From positions 1 to 64,000 of the forward strand of contig JAGZUF010000002.1 of the NCBI GenBank assembly GCA_018380115.1: DNA of 64,000 nt. Reading direction: 5' to 3'. Made by a program: the position numbers and the translations under genes. Shown piece after piece: positions 1-8,884 of the stretch (position 1 is the stretch's first letter; every line of letters begins with the position of its first letter). Origin of the DNA: Oscillospiraceae bacterium. Its GTDB lineage: Bacteria; Bacillota; Clostridia; Oscillospirales; Ruminococcaceae. The notes below the pieces were generated by a model that saw only the letters and a program-made list of their open reading frames with translations, had not been told where the DNA came from and did not search any database.

Positions 1-230
1 GCGTAAGCCCTGAAAGGGCATACTGCCGGCAAGCCTCTCAAGAGGCACTGAAAAAATCCGCCGCCTGCATCACTTGCCCTGCGGCCCGTAAACGGGCGCT
101 GTTTGTCCAAGATTATCCTTCTGGCAATCGTAAAGTTGTTCATCTCTTCCCGCTTCGCCCGATGCTGGAAGCGAAAGCTTTTTTTCTCTCCCCAGCAGAC
201 CTGGGGGTGTCATTTCGCTAAAGCATACAA
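1..230. repeat. Dispersed repeat family A, copy A1 (cut by the window edge)
   Basis: About 230 bp nearly identical to 41908-42138. It shows the same ordered small palindromes: a CTCTCAAGAG dyad near 36, GCCCGTAAACGGGC near 84, a GCTTC/GAAGC hairpin near 150-175, and a CCCCAG/CTGGGG hairpin near 190-208, then the shared tail TTTCGCTAAAGCATAC. No open frame is conserved between copies. The left end lies outside the window. Function is unknown; conserved hairpins suggest an RNA or a small non-autonomous element. Confidence 0.8.
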
Positions 231-238
231 ATCAAAAA

Positions 239-272
239 CGCCCCCGCTTTCCATCTGGAAAGCGGGGGCGTT
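239..272. terminator. Bidirectional intrinsic terminator
   Basis: A 14-bp perfect stem, CGCCCCCGCTTTCC with loop ATCT, is followed by TTTT on the plus side and preceded by AAAA. It would end minus-strand transcription of the membrane-protein gene that stops at 339. Confidence 0.85.
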
Positions 273-338
273 TTCTGTTTTTTGCTGTGCACGCAGGGTG
301 CATGTGGAAAAAGCGCGCCGGCAGTCAGGCGGCACCGC

Positions 339-2000
339 TCACCCCTGCGGCATTTCCTGCTCAAATTCCAGGTTATCAAACACGCTCAGCTCCTGTGTGG
401 TGCTCTGGCGCGGGTAATACTCCAAACGCACCCTGTCGCCTTCGCGCGTGAGGGCCAGCTCGTCAGAGACGCTGCCCTGTACACTGAACAGCATCTGCGG
501 CTGTTCAGCCACAATTAGGTAATATGCAGTGCCGTTCGAGGAATCTTCGCTTCCAATGCGCAGCACTGTGCCCGTCAGCACCGCCTTGTCTGTGCTCACG
601 CTGCCCACAGCCTGCCCGGCCGGGCTGGACTGAATGGCCTTTTCATAGCTCAGGCGCGCCTCGCCAATGCTTTCGCCCACACCCACAGTCTGATAATCCT
701 CTACCGAGACATAGGCATATTGCTTGATGAGGCCTTCGGCGTCCTTCAGCGTCATGAAATAGGTGGGCACGCCGTTCATATTCACAATAAGCGGAAAGGC
801 CGCCTGATAGCCGTACTGCTGCACCTTGCCCTGCGCAGACTGCTGCGCCGCCGTCTCTGTGGCGCCGCTGATGCGGTACAGGCGGGGCTCCTTGGTCACC
901 ATGTCAACCATCACGAAGCCGATGGCACTCTCGTCTGCACCCACGCTGGTGAGGCCGGTGAACAGATAGCAGCTTCCGTCATTGTACAAAATAGCCTCGC
1001 CCTGCGAGGTGCGGTATTTATCCTTATCGCTGAAGTTCAAATAGCCGTGCACGTACTCGCCTTTGTTGTTGAGCTGCGTCATGATAAAATCTTCCGGCTG
1101 CACACGGTCTACCCAGGCGGGCAGCTCCTCAATGGAATAGGTATTGCTCTCGCCTGTGGCGCAGTCCATCACCACGGCCCCTGTGGCCTCCGGCAGCGAA
1201 AAGCCGCGCAGGTAACGGTAGGTGGTGATGACCCAGTAGGGCCTCCCGGTGTCATCCAGCTCAAAGCTGTAATCCGTCAGGCCGGTGAAGGGCGCGGCCG
1301 TGAAGCGCGCATAAAACAGCAGGTTCTGCCACAAGTAAGCCCCCGGCTGATACTTGATGGGGTAGCCGTCCACATATTCAACGTCCTGCGGGTTTGTGGC
1401 GGACACCGTCACATATCCCGGTGTGCCGTCCATATTGGTCAGCCACTTGAACAGACCTGAATGATAGGTGGGCACAGCCCACAAAAGCTCGCCGTCCACC
1501 TGCTGAAGTGTGGGCTCGCCCAGCACCACCTGGCTGCCCAGGCTGGGGCGCTCGCCCAGCTTTTTGTCCGCCAGCTTTTTCGCCATATCCTCGTCCACAA
1601 TAGGCAACTGGCTGGTGTCCACAGTGTCAAAGTCCTCTGCAAAGTCCATCTCCTGCAGCTCCGGCATCTGCTCCCGGAATGCCTTCACCTGAAAAAGCAC
1701 GGAAGAGCCGATGCTCACGGCAAAAAACGCGCCCCACAGCACGGCCACCACCACAATAGGCCAGCGCCTGAACTTCGGGTGACGCACAAAGGCGACATGC
1801 GGCGCGCCATTTGCAGCCTGGCTTACGGCAAAGCGGCCTATCTTGTCCAGCGTGAAAATAGCGAACAGTACAGTGAACAGCACGCAGTACGCAAAAGCCG
1901 CCTCCGGGTACAGCGGGTTCAGGTTCATGTGGTTGAATAGTACATACAGCACGAACACAAGCAGGGTGACGGCAACAGCCTTGCCCTTCCAATTTTTCAA
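339..2000 (-). CDS. Conserved membrane protein of unknown function
   Basis: 553 residues. Three hydrophobic helices lie in the first ~110 residues (roughly 8-25, 36-52 and 78-98). A long, probably extracytoplasmic domain follows, rich in beta-type repeats (for example VDGELLWAVPTYHSG and GYVTVSATNP, near residues 165-200), loosely reminiscent of tandem PepSY-like modules. The start is TTG at 2000, chosen because a strong GGAGGAG ribosome site lies 6-7 bases upstream and no ATG fits. The gene stands alone between terminators. I recognise no catalytic motif. Similar proteins occur in other Clostridia under vague names such as cell-shape protein, but I cannot assign a role. Confidence 0.85.
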   Translation of the reverse strand: MKNWKGKAVAVTLLVFVLYVLFNHMNLNPLYPEAAFAYCVLFTVLFAIFTLDKIGRFAVSQAANGAPHVAFVRHPKFRRWPIVVVAVLWGAFFAVSIGSSVLFQVKAFREQMPELQEMDFAEDFDTVDTSQLPIVDEDMAKKLADKKLGERPSLGSQVVLGEPTLQQVDGELLWAVPTYHSGLFKWLTNMDGTPGYVTVSATNPQDVEYVDGYPIKYQPGAYLWQNLLFYARFTAAPFTGLTDYSFELDDTGRPYWVITTYRYLRGFSLPEATGAVVMDCATGESNTYSIEELPAWVDRVQPEDFIMTQLNNKGEYVHGYLNFSDKDKYRTSQGEAILYNDGSCYLFTGLTSVGADESAIGFVMVDMVTKEPRLYRISGATETAAQQSAQGKVQQYGYQAAFPLIVNMNGVPTYFMTLKDAEGLIKQYAYVSVEDYQTVGVGESIGEARLSYEKAIQSSPAGQAVGSVSTDKAVLTGTVLRIGSEDSSNGTAYYLIVAEQPQMLFSVQGSVSDELALTREGDRVRLEYYPRQSTTQELSVFDNLEFEQEMPQG

Positions 2001-2156
2001 ACAGAACTCCTCCTACGCCTTGGGCGGCACAGATCATACATGCGAACCTTTGGCCCGCCATAAAGGATATTATACGATTTTCTCCTGCAAAGCGGAAGGC
2101 CCCGCCGCATTAAGATTTTGTCAAGGCGCGCGCCCGCACACACCTGCCGCCGGAAA

Positions 2157-2213
2157 AAGCCCCCTTCTTCCAGCGGGCCCAAATGGGGCGCCGCTGGAGA
2201 AAAGGGGGCTTTT
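2157..2213 (-). terminator. Terminator of the pflAB operon
   Basis: A long stem (AAGCCCCCTT plus TTCCAGCGG arms) closes over a ~14-base loop just after the pflB stop and is followed on the minus strand by T residues. The arms are near perfect. Confidence 0.8.
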
Positions 2214-2242
2214 ATGGCCGCAGGGGCAGGAGGCGGGCCCGG

Positions 2243-4477
2243 TTACACGGCCTCGTGGAAGGTGCGGCGCACCACTTCCTCCTGCTGGGCGCGGCTGAGG
2301 CGGTGGAAGTTCACCGCATAGCCGGATACCCGTATGGTGAGCGCAGGGTATTTTTCCGGGTGGTCCATGGCGTCCAGCAGCAGCTCGCGGTTCAGCACGT
2401 TCACATTCAAATGGTGCGCTCCCTGCTGGAAATAGCCGTCCAGAATAGAGACGAGGTTCACCTCGCGGCTCTCCTCATCCCAGCCCAGAGCCTTGGGGAT
2501 GATGGAGAAGGTATTGGATACGCCGTCCTGGCACACATCGCGGTAAGGCAGCTTTGCCACCGAGTTCAGCGAGGCCAGCGCGCCGTGGCTGTCGCGCCCG
2601 TGCATGGGGTTTGCCCCGGGGGCGAACGCCTCGCCCGCCTTGCGCCCGTCCGGCGTGGCGCCCGTCTTTTTTCCGTACATCACATTCGAGGTGATGGTGA
2701 GCACAGAGAGCGTGTGCATGGCGTTGCGGTACAGCGGGTGCTTTTTCAATTCGGAAGAAAATTTTCTCACAATATACACCGCCTCGTCGTCCGCGCGGTC
2801 GTCGTCGTTGCCGTATTTCGGGAAATCGCCCTCAATGACAAAATCCACCGCGATGCCCTGCGCGTTGCGCACCGGGCGCACCCTGGCCCAGCGGATAGCC
2901 GAAAGGGAATCTGCCGCCACAGAGAGCCCGGCCACGCCGAAGGCCATGATGCGCTCTACATTCGTGTCATGCAGGGCCATCTGCCCCGCCTCATAGGCAT
3001 ATTTATCATGCATGTAATGGATGATGTCCATGGTATCGGCATACAGCCCCGCCGTATACTCCAGCACCTTTTCATAGTTGGCGCGCACCTTGTCGTACTC
3101 CAGCACCTCGCCGGCGAGAGGCTCGATGCCTGGCACGATGACGCCGCCCTTTACCTCGTCCACGCCGCCGTTGATGGCGTACAGAAGGGCCTTTGCCAAG
3201 TTACACCGCGCGCCGAAGAACTGCATCTGTTTGCCCACGCGCATGGCGGAGACACAGCAGGCGATGGCATAGTCGTCGCCGTAGACAGGGCGCATAATAT
3301 CGTCGTTCTCGTACTGGATGGAATCCGTTGCAATGGACATTTTTGCGCAGTAGCGCTTGAACTTGTGGGGCAGATGCTCGCTCCACAGCACGGTGAGGTT
3401 CGGCTCCGGCGCGGTGCCCAGGTTTGTCAGCGTATGCAGGATGCGGAACGACGTCTTTGTCACAAGCGGCTTGCCGTCTAGGCTGATGCCGCCGATGGAT
3501 TCCGTCACCCAAGTGGGGTCGCCGCCGAACAGCTCGTTGTAATCCGGCGTGCGCAGGTGGCGCACGAGGCGCAGCTTGATGACGAACTGGTCTATCAGCT
3601 CCTGCGCTTCGGCCTCGGTGATGGCGCCGCGCGCAAGGTCGCGTTCGATATAAATATCAAGAAAGGTGGAGGTGCGGCCCAGCGAGGTGGCCGCACCGTT
3701 GTTTTCCTTAATGCCCGCAAGGTAGGCCATGTACAAAAACTGAACTGCCTCTTTTGCATCCTTTGCAGGGCGGGAAATGTCGACGCCGTAGCGCGCGGCC
3801 ATCGCCTTTATTTTTCCCAGCGCGCGTATCTGTTCGGACACCTCCTCGCGCAGGCGGATGCGCTCTTCCGTCATGGGGCCGTCCAGCGCGTCCAAATCGC
3901 GGCGTTTCTCCTCCGCCAGTGCATCGATGCCGTACAGGGCCACGCGGCGGTAATCGCCAATGATGCGCCCGCGGCCATAGGCATCCGGCAGGCCCGTCAG
4001 TAGGCCCGCATGGCGCGCGGCGCGCACGCGCGCCGGGTATGCATCGAACACGCCCTCGTTGTGCGTTTTGCGGTATTCCGAGAAAGTATGCTCCATCTCC
4101 TCATCCAGCGCATAGCCGTACTGCTCCAGCGACGCCTTGGCACAGCGCATACCGCCATAGGGGTTCACAATGCGCTTCAGGGGCGCATCTGTCTGCAGGC
4201 CCACAATCACCTCGTTGTCCCTGTCGATGTAGCCCGGCTCGAAGTTGTCAATGCCGGAAAACCGCTTCGTCTCCACGTCCAGCACGCCTTTTTCCAGCTC
4301 CTGCTGCAAAAGTGCCTCGCATTTTTTCCACACGGCCTTCGTGCGGGCTGTGGCGGGCGCAAGAAACTTTCCGCCGCCCTCGTACAGTGTAAAATTTTTC
4401 TGGATAAAGCTGCGCACATCAATGCTGCGCTGCCATTCACCGGGCGCAAAGCCCTCCCACTGCGGATACTGCATCAT
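2243..4477 (-). CDS. pflB: Pyruvate formate-lyase (formate C-acetyltransferase)
   Basis: 744 residues, close to the ~760 of E. coli PflB and alignable throughout. The glycyl-radical enzyme converts pyruvate plus CoA to acetyl-CoA and formate in the cytoplasm during anaerobic growth. The adjacent active-site cysteines are seen in YAIACCVSAM (about residue 415) and the radical glycine in RVSGYAV (about residue 719). The family motifs TGLPDAYGRGRIIGDYRR and SVLTITSNVMYGKKTG are intact. The first of two consecutive ATGs (4477) is chosen because GGGGA lies 8 bases upstream. That site sits inside pflA: the genes overlap by 41 bp, suggesting translational coupling. Formate produced here can feed fhs at 46.8-48.5 kb. 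Confidence 0.97.
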   Translation of the reverse strand: MMQYPQWEGFAPGEWQRSIDVRSFIQKNFTLYEGGGKFLAPATARTKAVWKKCEALLQQELEKGVLDVETKRFSGIDNFEPGYIDRDNEVIVGLQTDAPLKRIVNPYGGMRCAKASLEQYGYALDEEMEHTFSEYRKTHNEGVFDAYPARVRAARHAGLLTGLPDAYGRGRIIGDYRRVALYGIDALAEEKRRDLDALDGPMTEERIRLREEVSEQIRALGKIKAMAARYGVDISRPAKDAKEAVQFLYMAYLAGIKENNGAATSLGRTSTFLDIYIERDLARGAITEAEAQELIDQFVIKLRLVRHLRTPDYNELFGGDPTWVTESIGGISLDGKPLVTKTSFRILHTLTNLGTAPEPNLTVLWSEHLPHKFKRYCAKMSIATDSIQYENDDIMRPVYGDDYAIACCVSAMRVGKQMQFFGARCNLAKALLYAINGGVDEVKGGVIVPGIEPLAGEVLEYDKVRANYEKVLEYTAGLYADTMDIIHYMHDKYAYEAGQMALHDTNVERIMAFGVAGLSVAADSLSAIRWARVRPVRNAQGIAVDFVIEGDFPKYGNDDDRADDEAVYIVRKFSSELKKHPLYRNAMHTLSVLTITSNVMYGKKTGATPDGRKAGEAFAPGANPMHGRDSHGALASLNSVAKLPYRDVCQDGVSNTFSIIPKALGWDEESREVNLVSILDGYFQQGAHHLNVNVLNRELLLDAMDHPEKYPALTIRVSGYAVNFHRLSRAQQEEVVRRTFHEAV

Positions 4478-5210
4478 CCGTTTTGTCCCCTTTCCTGTTT
4501 CCCGCATATGCAGGAAAATAAACCGCTTCATACTGCCTGCAAAGCTGCGCGTCCATGGGCGGCGTGCCCTGCAAAGAGTATTGGATGCCCAGCGCAGCAT
4601 ATTTTTTCACGCCCAGCGTGTGGTAAGGCAGCAGCTGCACGCGCTGTACGTTCGGCAAAGTTTCGACATAGGCCGCCAGAGCGCGCATGTGCGCCTCGCC
4701 GTCCGTCAGGCCGGGCACCACTACATGGCGCACCCACATGGGCGTGCCCGCGCGGCGCACAGCCTCAAGGAAGGCCTGCGCCTTTTCCATGCCGCACCCC
4801 GTCACGCGCCGGTAGCCGCCGGGTTCCTCGTGCTTTGCGTCGAACAGCACCAGGTCTGTCCAACGCAGAATGCCGTCATAGCTGCCAAACCCCGCGCCCG
4901 CCGTGTCCAGGCAGGTGTGGATGCCAGCCTGGCGGCACAGCCGCAGGCACTCGCACAAAAAATCCGGCTGCAAAAGCGGCTCTCCGCCGGAAAAGGTCAC
5001 GCCGCCCTGCGCCCCGTAATAGGGCTTATAGCGCAGCAGCTTTTCCACAAGCTGCTGCGGCAGGATGGGCGTACCGCCTGCGGCGGGCCAGGTATCCGGG
5101 TTATGGCAATAGCGGCACCGCAGGGCGCACCCCTGCAGGAACACCACTGTGCGCACACCGGGCCCGTCCACATTGCCCATAGATTCAATGGAATGGAGAT
5201 AGCCTGTCAT
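4437..5210 (-). CDS. pflA: Pyruvate formate-lyase activating enzyme (radical SAM)
   Basis: 257 residues. This radical SAM enzyme uses S-adenosylmethionine and a [4Fe-4S] cluster to install the glycyl radical on PflB. The cluster motif CxxxCxxC is at C28, C32, C35 (GCALRCRYCHNP), followed by the GG-E motif VTFSGGEPLLQ (about residue 80). Start at 5210 is fixed by GAGGGG upstream and by homology (HSIESMGNVDGPG). It is the first gene of the operon, the reverse of the usual pflB-pflA order, and its C-terminus extends beyond the usual end so that it overlaps pflB by 41 bp. Expression is probably set by the ZTP riboswitch in the leader. Confidence 0.96.
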   Translation of the reverse strand: MTGYLHSIESMGNVDGPGVRTVVFLQGCALRCRYCHNPDTWPAAGGTPILPQQLVEKLLRYKPYYGAQGGVTFSGGEPLLQPDFLCECLRLCRQAGIHTCLDTAGAGFGSYDGILRWTDLVLFDAKHEEPGGYRRVTGCGMEKAQAFLEAVRRAGTPMWVRHVVVPGLTDGEAHMRALAAYVETLPNVQRVQLLPYHTLGVKKYAALGIQYSLQGTPPMDAQLCRQYEAVYFPAYAGNRKGDKTDDAVSAVGGLCAR

Positions 5211-5249
5211 ATGCCCCTCACTGCGCGCGGGCAAAGCCCGCCGGAAAAA

Positions 5250-5353
5250 GAAAAAAGCCGCACCTCCAGGCAAAGCATGCCCAGACGGCCGGCAATACAC
5301 GCGCCATACTCCACGTGGTATCTCTCCACCGCTTCCGTCAGTCATATGGCGCA
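5250..5353 (-). promoter_or_regulatory. ZTP (pfl-motif) riboswitch with terminator platform
   Basis: The minus-strand leader of pflA folds as a ZTP/ZMP riboswitch. A perfect 8-bp P1 pairs 5345-5352 with 5301-5308 (GCGCCATA/TATGGCGC). Between them are the conserved TGACTGACGG segment and a GTGG...CCAC hairpin. Downstream is the family pseudoknot strand CCGGCCGTCTGGGCA (5279-5292). That strand can alternatively pair with 5257-5272 (GCCGCACCTCCAGGCA on the plus strand) to form a terminator followed by TTTTTTC. Ligand binding should therefore prevent termination (ON switch), linking pfl to 10-formyl-THF shortage. Confidence 0.88.
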
Positions 5354-5358
5354 TGTTT

Positions 5359-5387
5359 ATCTTACTACACTGCCCGCGCCCTGTCAA
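5359..5387 (-). promoter_or_regulatory. Promoter of pflA-pflB
   Basis: TTGACA (5382-5387), a 17-bp spacer and TAAGAT (5359-5364) on the minus strand. Transcription would start near 5352, exactly at the base of the riboswitch P1 stem, leaving a leader of about 140 bases. Confidence 0.85.
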
Positions 5388-5481
5388 CCGGAAATATCAG
5401 GCGCCACAATAATTTGTATTAAACGCCAATTTTATCTTCTGCTTTCCATATATATTGTGCTTTTGCGTGCAGAGCAAAAAA

Positions 5482-5511
5482 GCAGGGCGCGCTTTTCAAA
5501 GCGCGCCCTGC
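5482..5511 (-). terminator. Terminator of the alpha/beta hydrolase gene
   Basis: A 14-bp perfect stem (GCAGGGCGCGCTTT) lies 22 bases past the stop at 5533 and is followed by TTTTTT on the minus strand. Confidence 0.88.
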
Positions 5512-5532
5512 AAAATATATGCGCACAGCCTG

Positions 5533-7428
5533 TCAGGGCAGGAAAGCCGCTGCCGGGCCGTAGTACATATCGGCATGCAGAGTGAACGAGCAGGACACCT
5601 GCAGCCAGCACAGCAGAATGCCGGCGATGATTCCGGGAATATACGGATTGTTGCATTTTTTGAACAGACGGCGAATCAGGATAACTGCCACCGGGAATAC
5701 CGGGATGGCATTGATGGTGTAAGTAAAGGTATAGGTAGAGCCGAACACAAATGGCTTCAGGCCAGACTGCGCATACAGGTAATAGCCTATCACCGTAATT
5801 GCCAGCGCCGGGATCGTGTTCATCGCCGCAAAGAACAGGTCGTTCACCCACTCCGGTTCTTTGCCGATTTTGCAATGATAGGCACTGTTCACCGCAATGG
5901 ACACGGCCAGGCCGAACACCAGGTACATCGGCAGATAGACGAAGAACACACCCAGGTTTTCAAGCGGGATATTCTTCAGGCCCCACAGGTAATAGTGGTA
6001 GTCCACACGGAACAGGTTGTTCGCCACCCAGACAATGGCAAACACGCCTGCACAGGCCGCCAGTGCGACCAGAATGCTCTTGAACAGGTTTTTCAGCGAG
6101 ATCTTCAGGCCCCAGTTCTCCATAGTGGCACCGTTCTTGCGGCCATACAGGGCATACGAGACAAAAGAGGTAATCAGCATGAAAATGCCGTTCAACAGCG
6201 CCCACAGCGCATAGATATTGCTGGTTTGCTGCGCCCATACAGTAGAGCAGCAGTAACCGAAGCCAAGGAAGAAAATGGCGCTGATGCTGCAGAATGCGAA
6301 CACGCAGTTCAGAACAGTGAGCACCCAGAACCACACCTTGCCCTTTTTGTCGGGCGCGGGGCGAAGCACCGCGTTCTCACCGGCGCGCAGGCTCTCAAAA
6401 AATTTCAGGCGCGTCAGGCAGCCTACGCCAAAGACACAGCACATCAGAACGCCCAGCAGGCCCAGCAGGTTGCTCACGGTAAGCATCACAAAATGCTGGC
6501 TCTGGCCCACGATGTAGTGCGGCGCCTCAAATACATCCTGGAAGAAGTCGCACACAGCTGCCAGGGCGTTGCTGCCGCCCTGCGGCTTCGGGTGGATCTC
6601 TTCTGCAGCGTTCACGCGGCGGATTACCTGCTGGCCGTCCACTTCGCCCACATAGGTATGGCCGGGAACGACTGCATCGCCTTCAAACTCGCTGGGGTCC
6701 TGCCCGAAAGCGAACAGGGACTTTGCACTTTCAGAGCCAAGCCACTGCTGCGCGGGAAGTTTTGCCCCGTCCGGGCCCACGCCGCTGAAATATACATGGT
6801 CGTACAGGGTGTAATACACACCGAAATCACGGGCACCGTAAATATTGGCCCAGTTGCCCTCTTCATCCGTGTAGACGGGGTCGGAGGACACAAGATAAAT
6901 GGCGGAAATCAGGCCGGTGCCCTCTGCATCGTCCAGCCGCACGCAGTTGTTGGAAGCCTGGCCGCCGGCAGAGTGTCCAGCCACGCCGATCTGCGCCTTA
7001 TCTACATAGTCCAGCGTGCCGGCGTAGCGCACAGCCGCGAAAGCGCCGTAGGCATCGCTGACAGTATAGGGTGCAAGGTAGGTGCCGGCATCTGTCACTT
7101 CCGAATCACCGTGGTTCAGCATATCCGGCGTGATTACCACAAAGCCACGGCGTGCCAGTTCCAAGCCGTACTGGGCATAGCTCTCTTTGTTCACTGTAAG
7201 GCCGTGTGTGAACACGACAGCTGGCGCCGGCGATTCCGCCGTGGCCGAATCCGGCTTGTAGACACGCGCGACCACCTTGTTGCCGGCCGCCGTCTGCAAT
7301 TCCACGTCCGAAATGCCGATGTTGCCCCAATCGTGCAGAATCGCACTGGACAGCGCTGTGAAAATCAATGTGAAAACTAGCGCGAATACCAGGCACTTCA
7401 CGGGGGACAACTTCTTCAGAAATTTCAT
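5533..7428 (-). CDS. Alpha/beta hydrolase fused to a polytopic membrane domain
   Basis: 631 residues. An N-terminal signal-anchor helix (about 9-30) precedes an extracytoplasmic alpha/beta-hydrolase domain (about 37-300) with oxyanion segment VVFTHGLTVNKES and nucleophile elbow GVAGHSAGG (GxSxG). From about residue 345 there are roughly eight hydrophobic helices. Start 7428 has GGAGGAA upstream. Substrate unknown; deacylation of a glycan or lipid at the cell surface is an inference. The gene is divergent from an AraC regulator, and its promoter carries the same paired TTGTCAA boxes as xylB, so it probably belongs to the sugar regulon. A paralogue with the same layout lies at 37065-39188. Confidence 0.85.
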   Translation of the reverse strand: MKFLKKLSPVKCLVFALVFTLIFTALSSAILHDWGNIGISDVELQTAAGNKVVARVYKPDSATAESPAPAVVFTHGLTVNKESYAQYGLELARRGFVVITPDMLNHGDSEVTDAGTYLAPYTVSDAYGAFAAVRYAGTLDYVDKAQIGVAGHSAGGQASNNCVRLDDAEGTGLISAIYLVSSDPVYTDEEGNWANIYGARDFGVYYTLYDHVYFSGVGPDGAKLPAQQWLGSESAKSLFAFGQDPSEFEGDAVVPGHTYVGEVDGQQVIRRVNAAEEIHPKPQGGSNALAAVCDFFQDVFEAPHYIVGQSQHFVMLTVSNLLGLLGVLMCCVFGVGCLTRLKFFESLRAGENAVLRPAPDKKGKVWFWVLTVLNCVFAFCSISAIFFLGFGYCCSTVWAQQTSNIYALWALLNGIFMLITSFVSYALYGRKNGATMENWGLKISLKNLFKSILVALAACAGVFAIVWVANNLFRVDYHYYLWGLKNIPLENLGVFFVYLPMYLVFGLAVSIAVNSAYHCKIGKEPEWVNDLFFAAMNTIPALAITVIGYYLYAQSGLKPFVFGSTYTFTYTINAIPVFPVAVILIRRLFKKCNNPYIPGIIAGILLCWLQVSCSFTLHADMYYGPAAAFLP

Positions 7429-7473
7429 AAAGATTCCTCCTTTTTCGTGCGTTGCCACCATTGGAATATCTTA

Positions 7474-7531
7474 ACCATACCACTTCCCCCAGGGCGCCTG
7501 CCTTGACAAGTTTGTGTTGGAAATTTGACAA
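7474..7531 (-). promoter_or_regulatory. AraC-type direct-repeat operator and promoter of the hydrolase gene
   Basis: On the minus strand two TTGTCAA boxes (7525-7531 and 7503-7509) repeat with a 22-bp period. A -10-like TATGGT (7474-7479) follows 23 bp after the proximal box, with no good -35. This is the layout of an activator-dependent AraC-family promoter. It is duplicated, with the same 22-bp period, before xylB. Confidence 0.65.
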
Positions 7532-7732
7532 ATTAGCTGTTTCATCCATATTTTATGTTATGCACACTTCTGGGGGCAGTTATTTGTGCAATGTAACGGC
7601 AGAAGCTCTGTCCGGCCGCCCAAGACACAGAAAAATCGGCTAAAAATCGCAAGCCTTCGTTGTATTTCACCCTTTTTTCTGCTTTTTCTTGCCTGTACAA
7701 TCCCTGTTTTCCGCCGCGTGGACGGGGGCGCA

Positions 7733-7761
7733 TTGCAGCGTGCTGCAAAAGACGCTATAAT
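7733..7761 (+). promoter_or_regulatory. Promoter of the AraC regulator gene
   Basis: TTGCAG (7733-7738), 17 bp, TATAAT (7756-7761), about 50 bases before the GTG start. The rest of the 383-base gap (7429-7811) between the divergent genes holds only the operator described above. Confidence 0.8.
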
Positions 7762-7811
7762 GTAATCATGCAAATTAAAGAAGGGCTGGCGCAAAGGGGA
7801 GATGGTATGCC

Positions 7812-8753
7812 GTGCCGGAATTAGAAATTATCCAGCATCCTCAAATTGAAGGGCTTCACCTTTTTCTGAACACTGTCAGCCACCGCACGCTGCATGTGCA
7901 CCCGGAATGGGAGCTTCTATGGGCATTGGACAAGCCGCTGAACGTCATATGCGATAAGCAGGCGCACCGCATTGCCCCCGGGCAGATTGTGCTGTTCAGC
8001 CCCAACCAGCCGCACAGCTTCTGTAAAACAGAGGCGGGTGACTGTACTTTTTTATGCATACAGATGTCGCCGCAGCGGTTCCCCTCCTCTGAGGCACTTT
8101 TTGCAGACAGCATATACCCCGCAGAATTTCTCACTGGGGAAGAACAGCTTCAGCTTCGGCGCACGCTGTTCTCAATGCTGCGCACCTACCTGGAACGCTC
8201 TGCCTGTTATGAGCTAAAATGCCTCGGCCAGGCGTGCCTTGTTCTGCACAGCCTGCTCACCCGTATGCCGGTGCACCGCGTCTCTGCCGGGGAAACCGCC
8301 AACCGGGCAGACCGCACTGCACGGCTGATGCGCCTGCTTGATTTTGTTGATAAAAACTATATGCACAAGATACAGCTTTCCACCTTTGCAGCCATGGAAC
8401 GCCGTTCTATGAGCTATATGTCGCATTTTGCAAAAGAGATGCTGAACCAAAGCTTTCAGGACTATGTGAACACTGTGCGCTTCAACTGCGCCTGCAAACT
8501 GATTGCCACGGGCAGTAGCCGCATGCTGGATGTCTGTATGGAATCCGGCTTTTCCGACTACCGCTATTTCTCTCAAACCTTCCAGAAAAGGGTGGGCATG
8601 ACGCCGGAGGCATACAGTCGCCTTTCCCAAACGCCTGTGCAGGAGGAAGCCAAAATCCACCACAGCCTGCACTCGCTGGAGCAGTTTTATTCCCGCAGGC
8701 GCAGCCTGGAGCTTCTGGATATATTTGAGCAGAGGTATCTTTCTTCCCGCTAG
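7812..8753 (+). CDS. AraC-family transcriptional regulator
   Basis: 313 residues. The N-terminal half is a cupin-like sensor (LHVHPEWELLWA, residues ~27-38; PGQIVLFSPNQPHSF ~55-70). The C-terminal ~100 residues are two AraC helix-turn-helix motifs (LSTFAAMERRSMSYMSHFAK, then MESGFSDYRYFSQTFQKRVG). Start is GTG at 7812 with AAGGGGAG 10 bases upstream; nearby ATGs are out of frame. It sits between the divergent hydrolase and the xylB operon. Both promoters have the same TTGTCAA pair at 22-bp spacing, typical for an AraC dimer, so it likely activates both in response to a sugar. Confidence 0.93.
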   Translation: MPELEIIQHPQIEGLHLFLNTVSHRTLHVHPEWELLWALDKPLNVICDKQAHRIAPGQIVLFSPNQPHSFCKTEAGDCTFLCIQMSPQRFPSSEALFADSIYPAEFLTGEEQLQLRRTLFSMLRTYLERSACYELKCLGQACLVLHSLLTRMPVHRVSAGETANRADRTARLMRLLDFVDKNYMHKIQLSTFAAMERRSMSYMSHFAKEMLNQSFQDYVNTVRFNCACKLIATGSSRMLDVCMESGFSDYRYFSQTFQKRVGMTPEAYSRLSQTPVQEEAKIHHSLHSLEQFYSRRRSLELLDIFEQRYLSSR

Positions 8754-8762
8754 CGAATACCA

Positions 8763-8792
8763 AACGCCCCTGCGGCCACGCCGCAGGGGCGT
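8763..8792 (+). terminator. Terminator of the AraC regulator gene
   Basis: Stem AACGCCCCTGCGG with loop CCACG, then GTTTC, ten bases after the stop. Confidence 0.75.
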
Positions 8793-8884
8793 TTCATATT
8801 CACGCCTGTCCCTCATTTCAACATTTTGCACAAAATTCGAGAAAGCAATATAGCTATAACAGAAATTCTTTCCCGCCAGCAAAT

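Noticed and set aside
5455..7380. Long plus-strand open frame opposite the membrane-fused hydrolase
   Set aside because: No recognisable domain and low-complexity His/Gln/Arg composition, while the minus-strand gene has a signal-anchor, GxSxG and a ribosome site.
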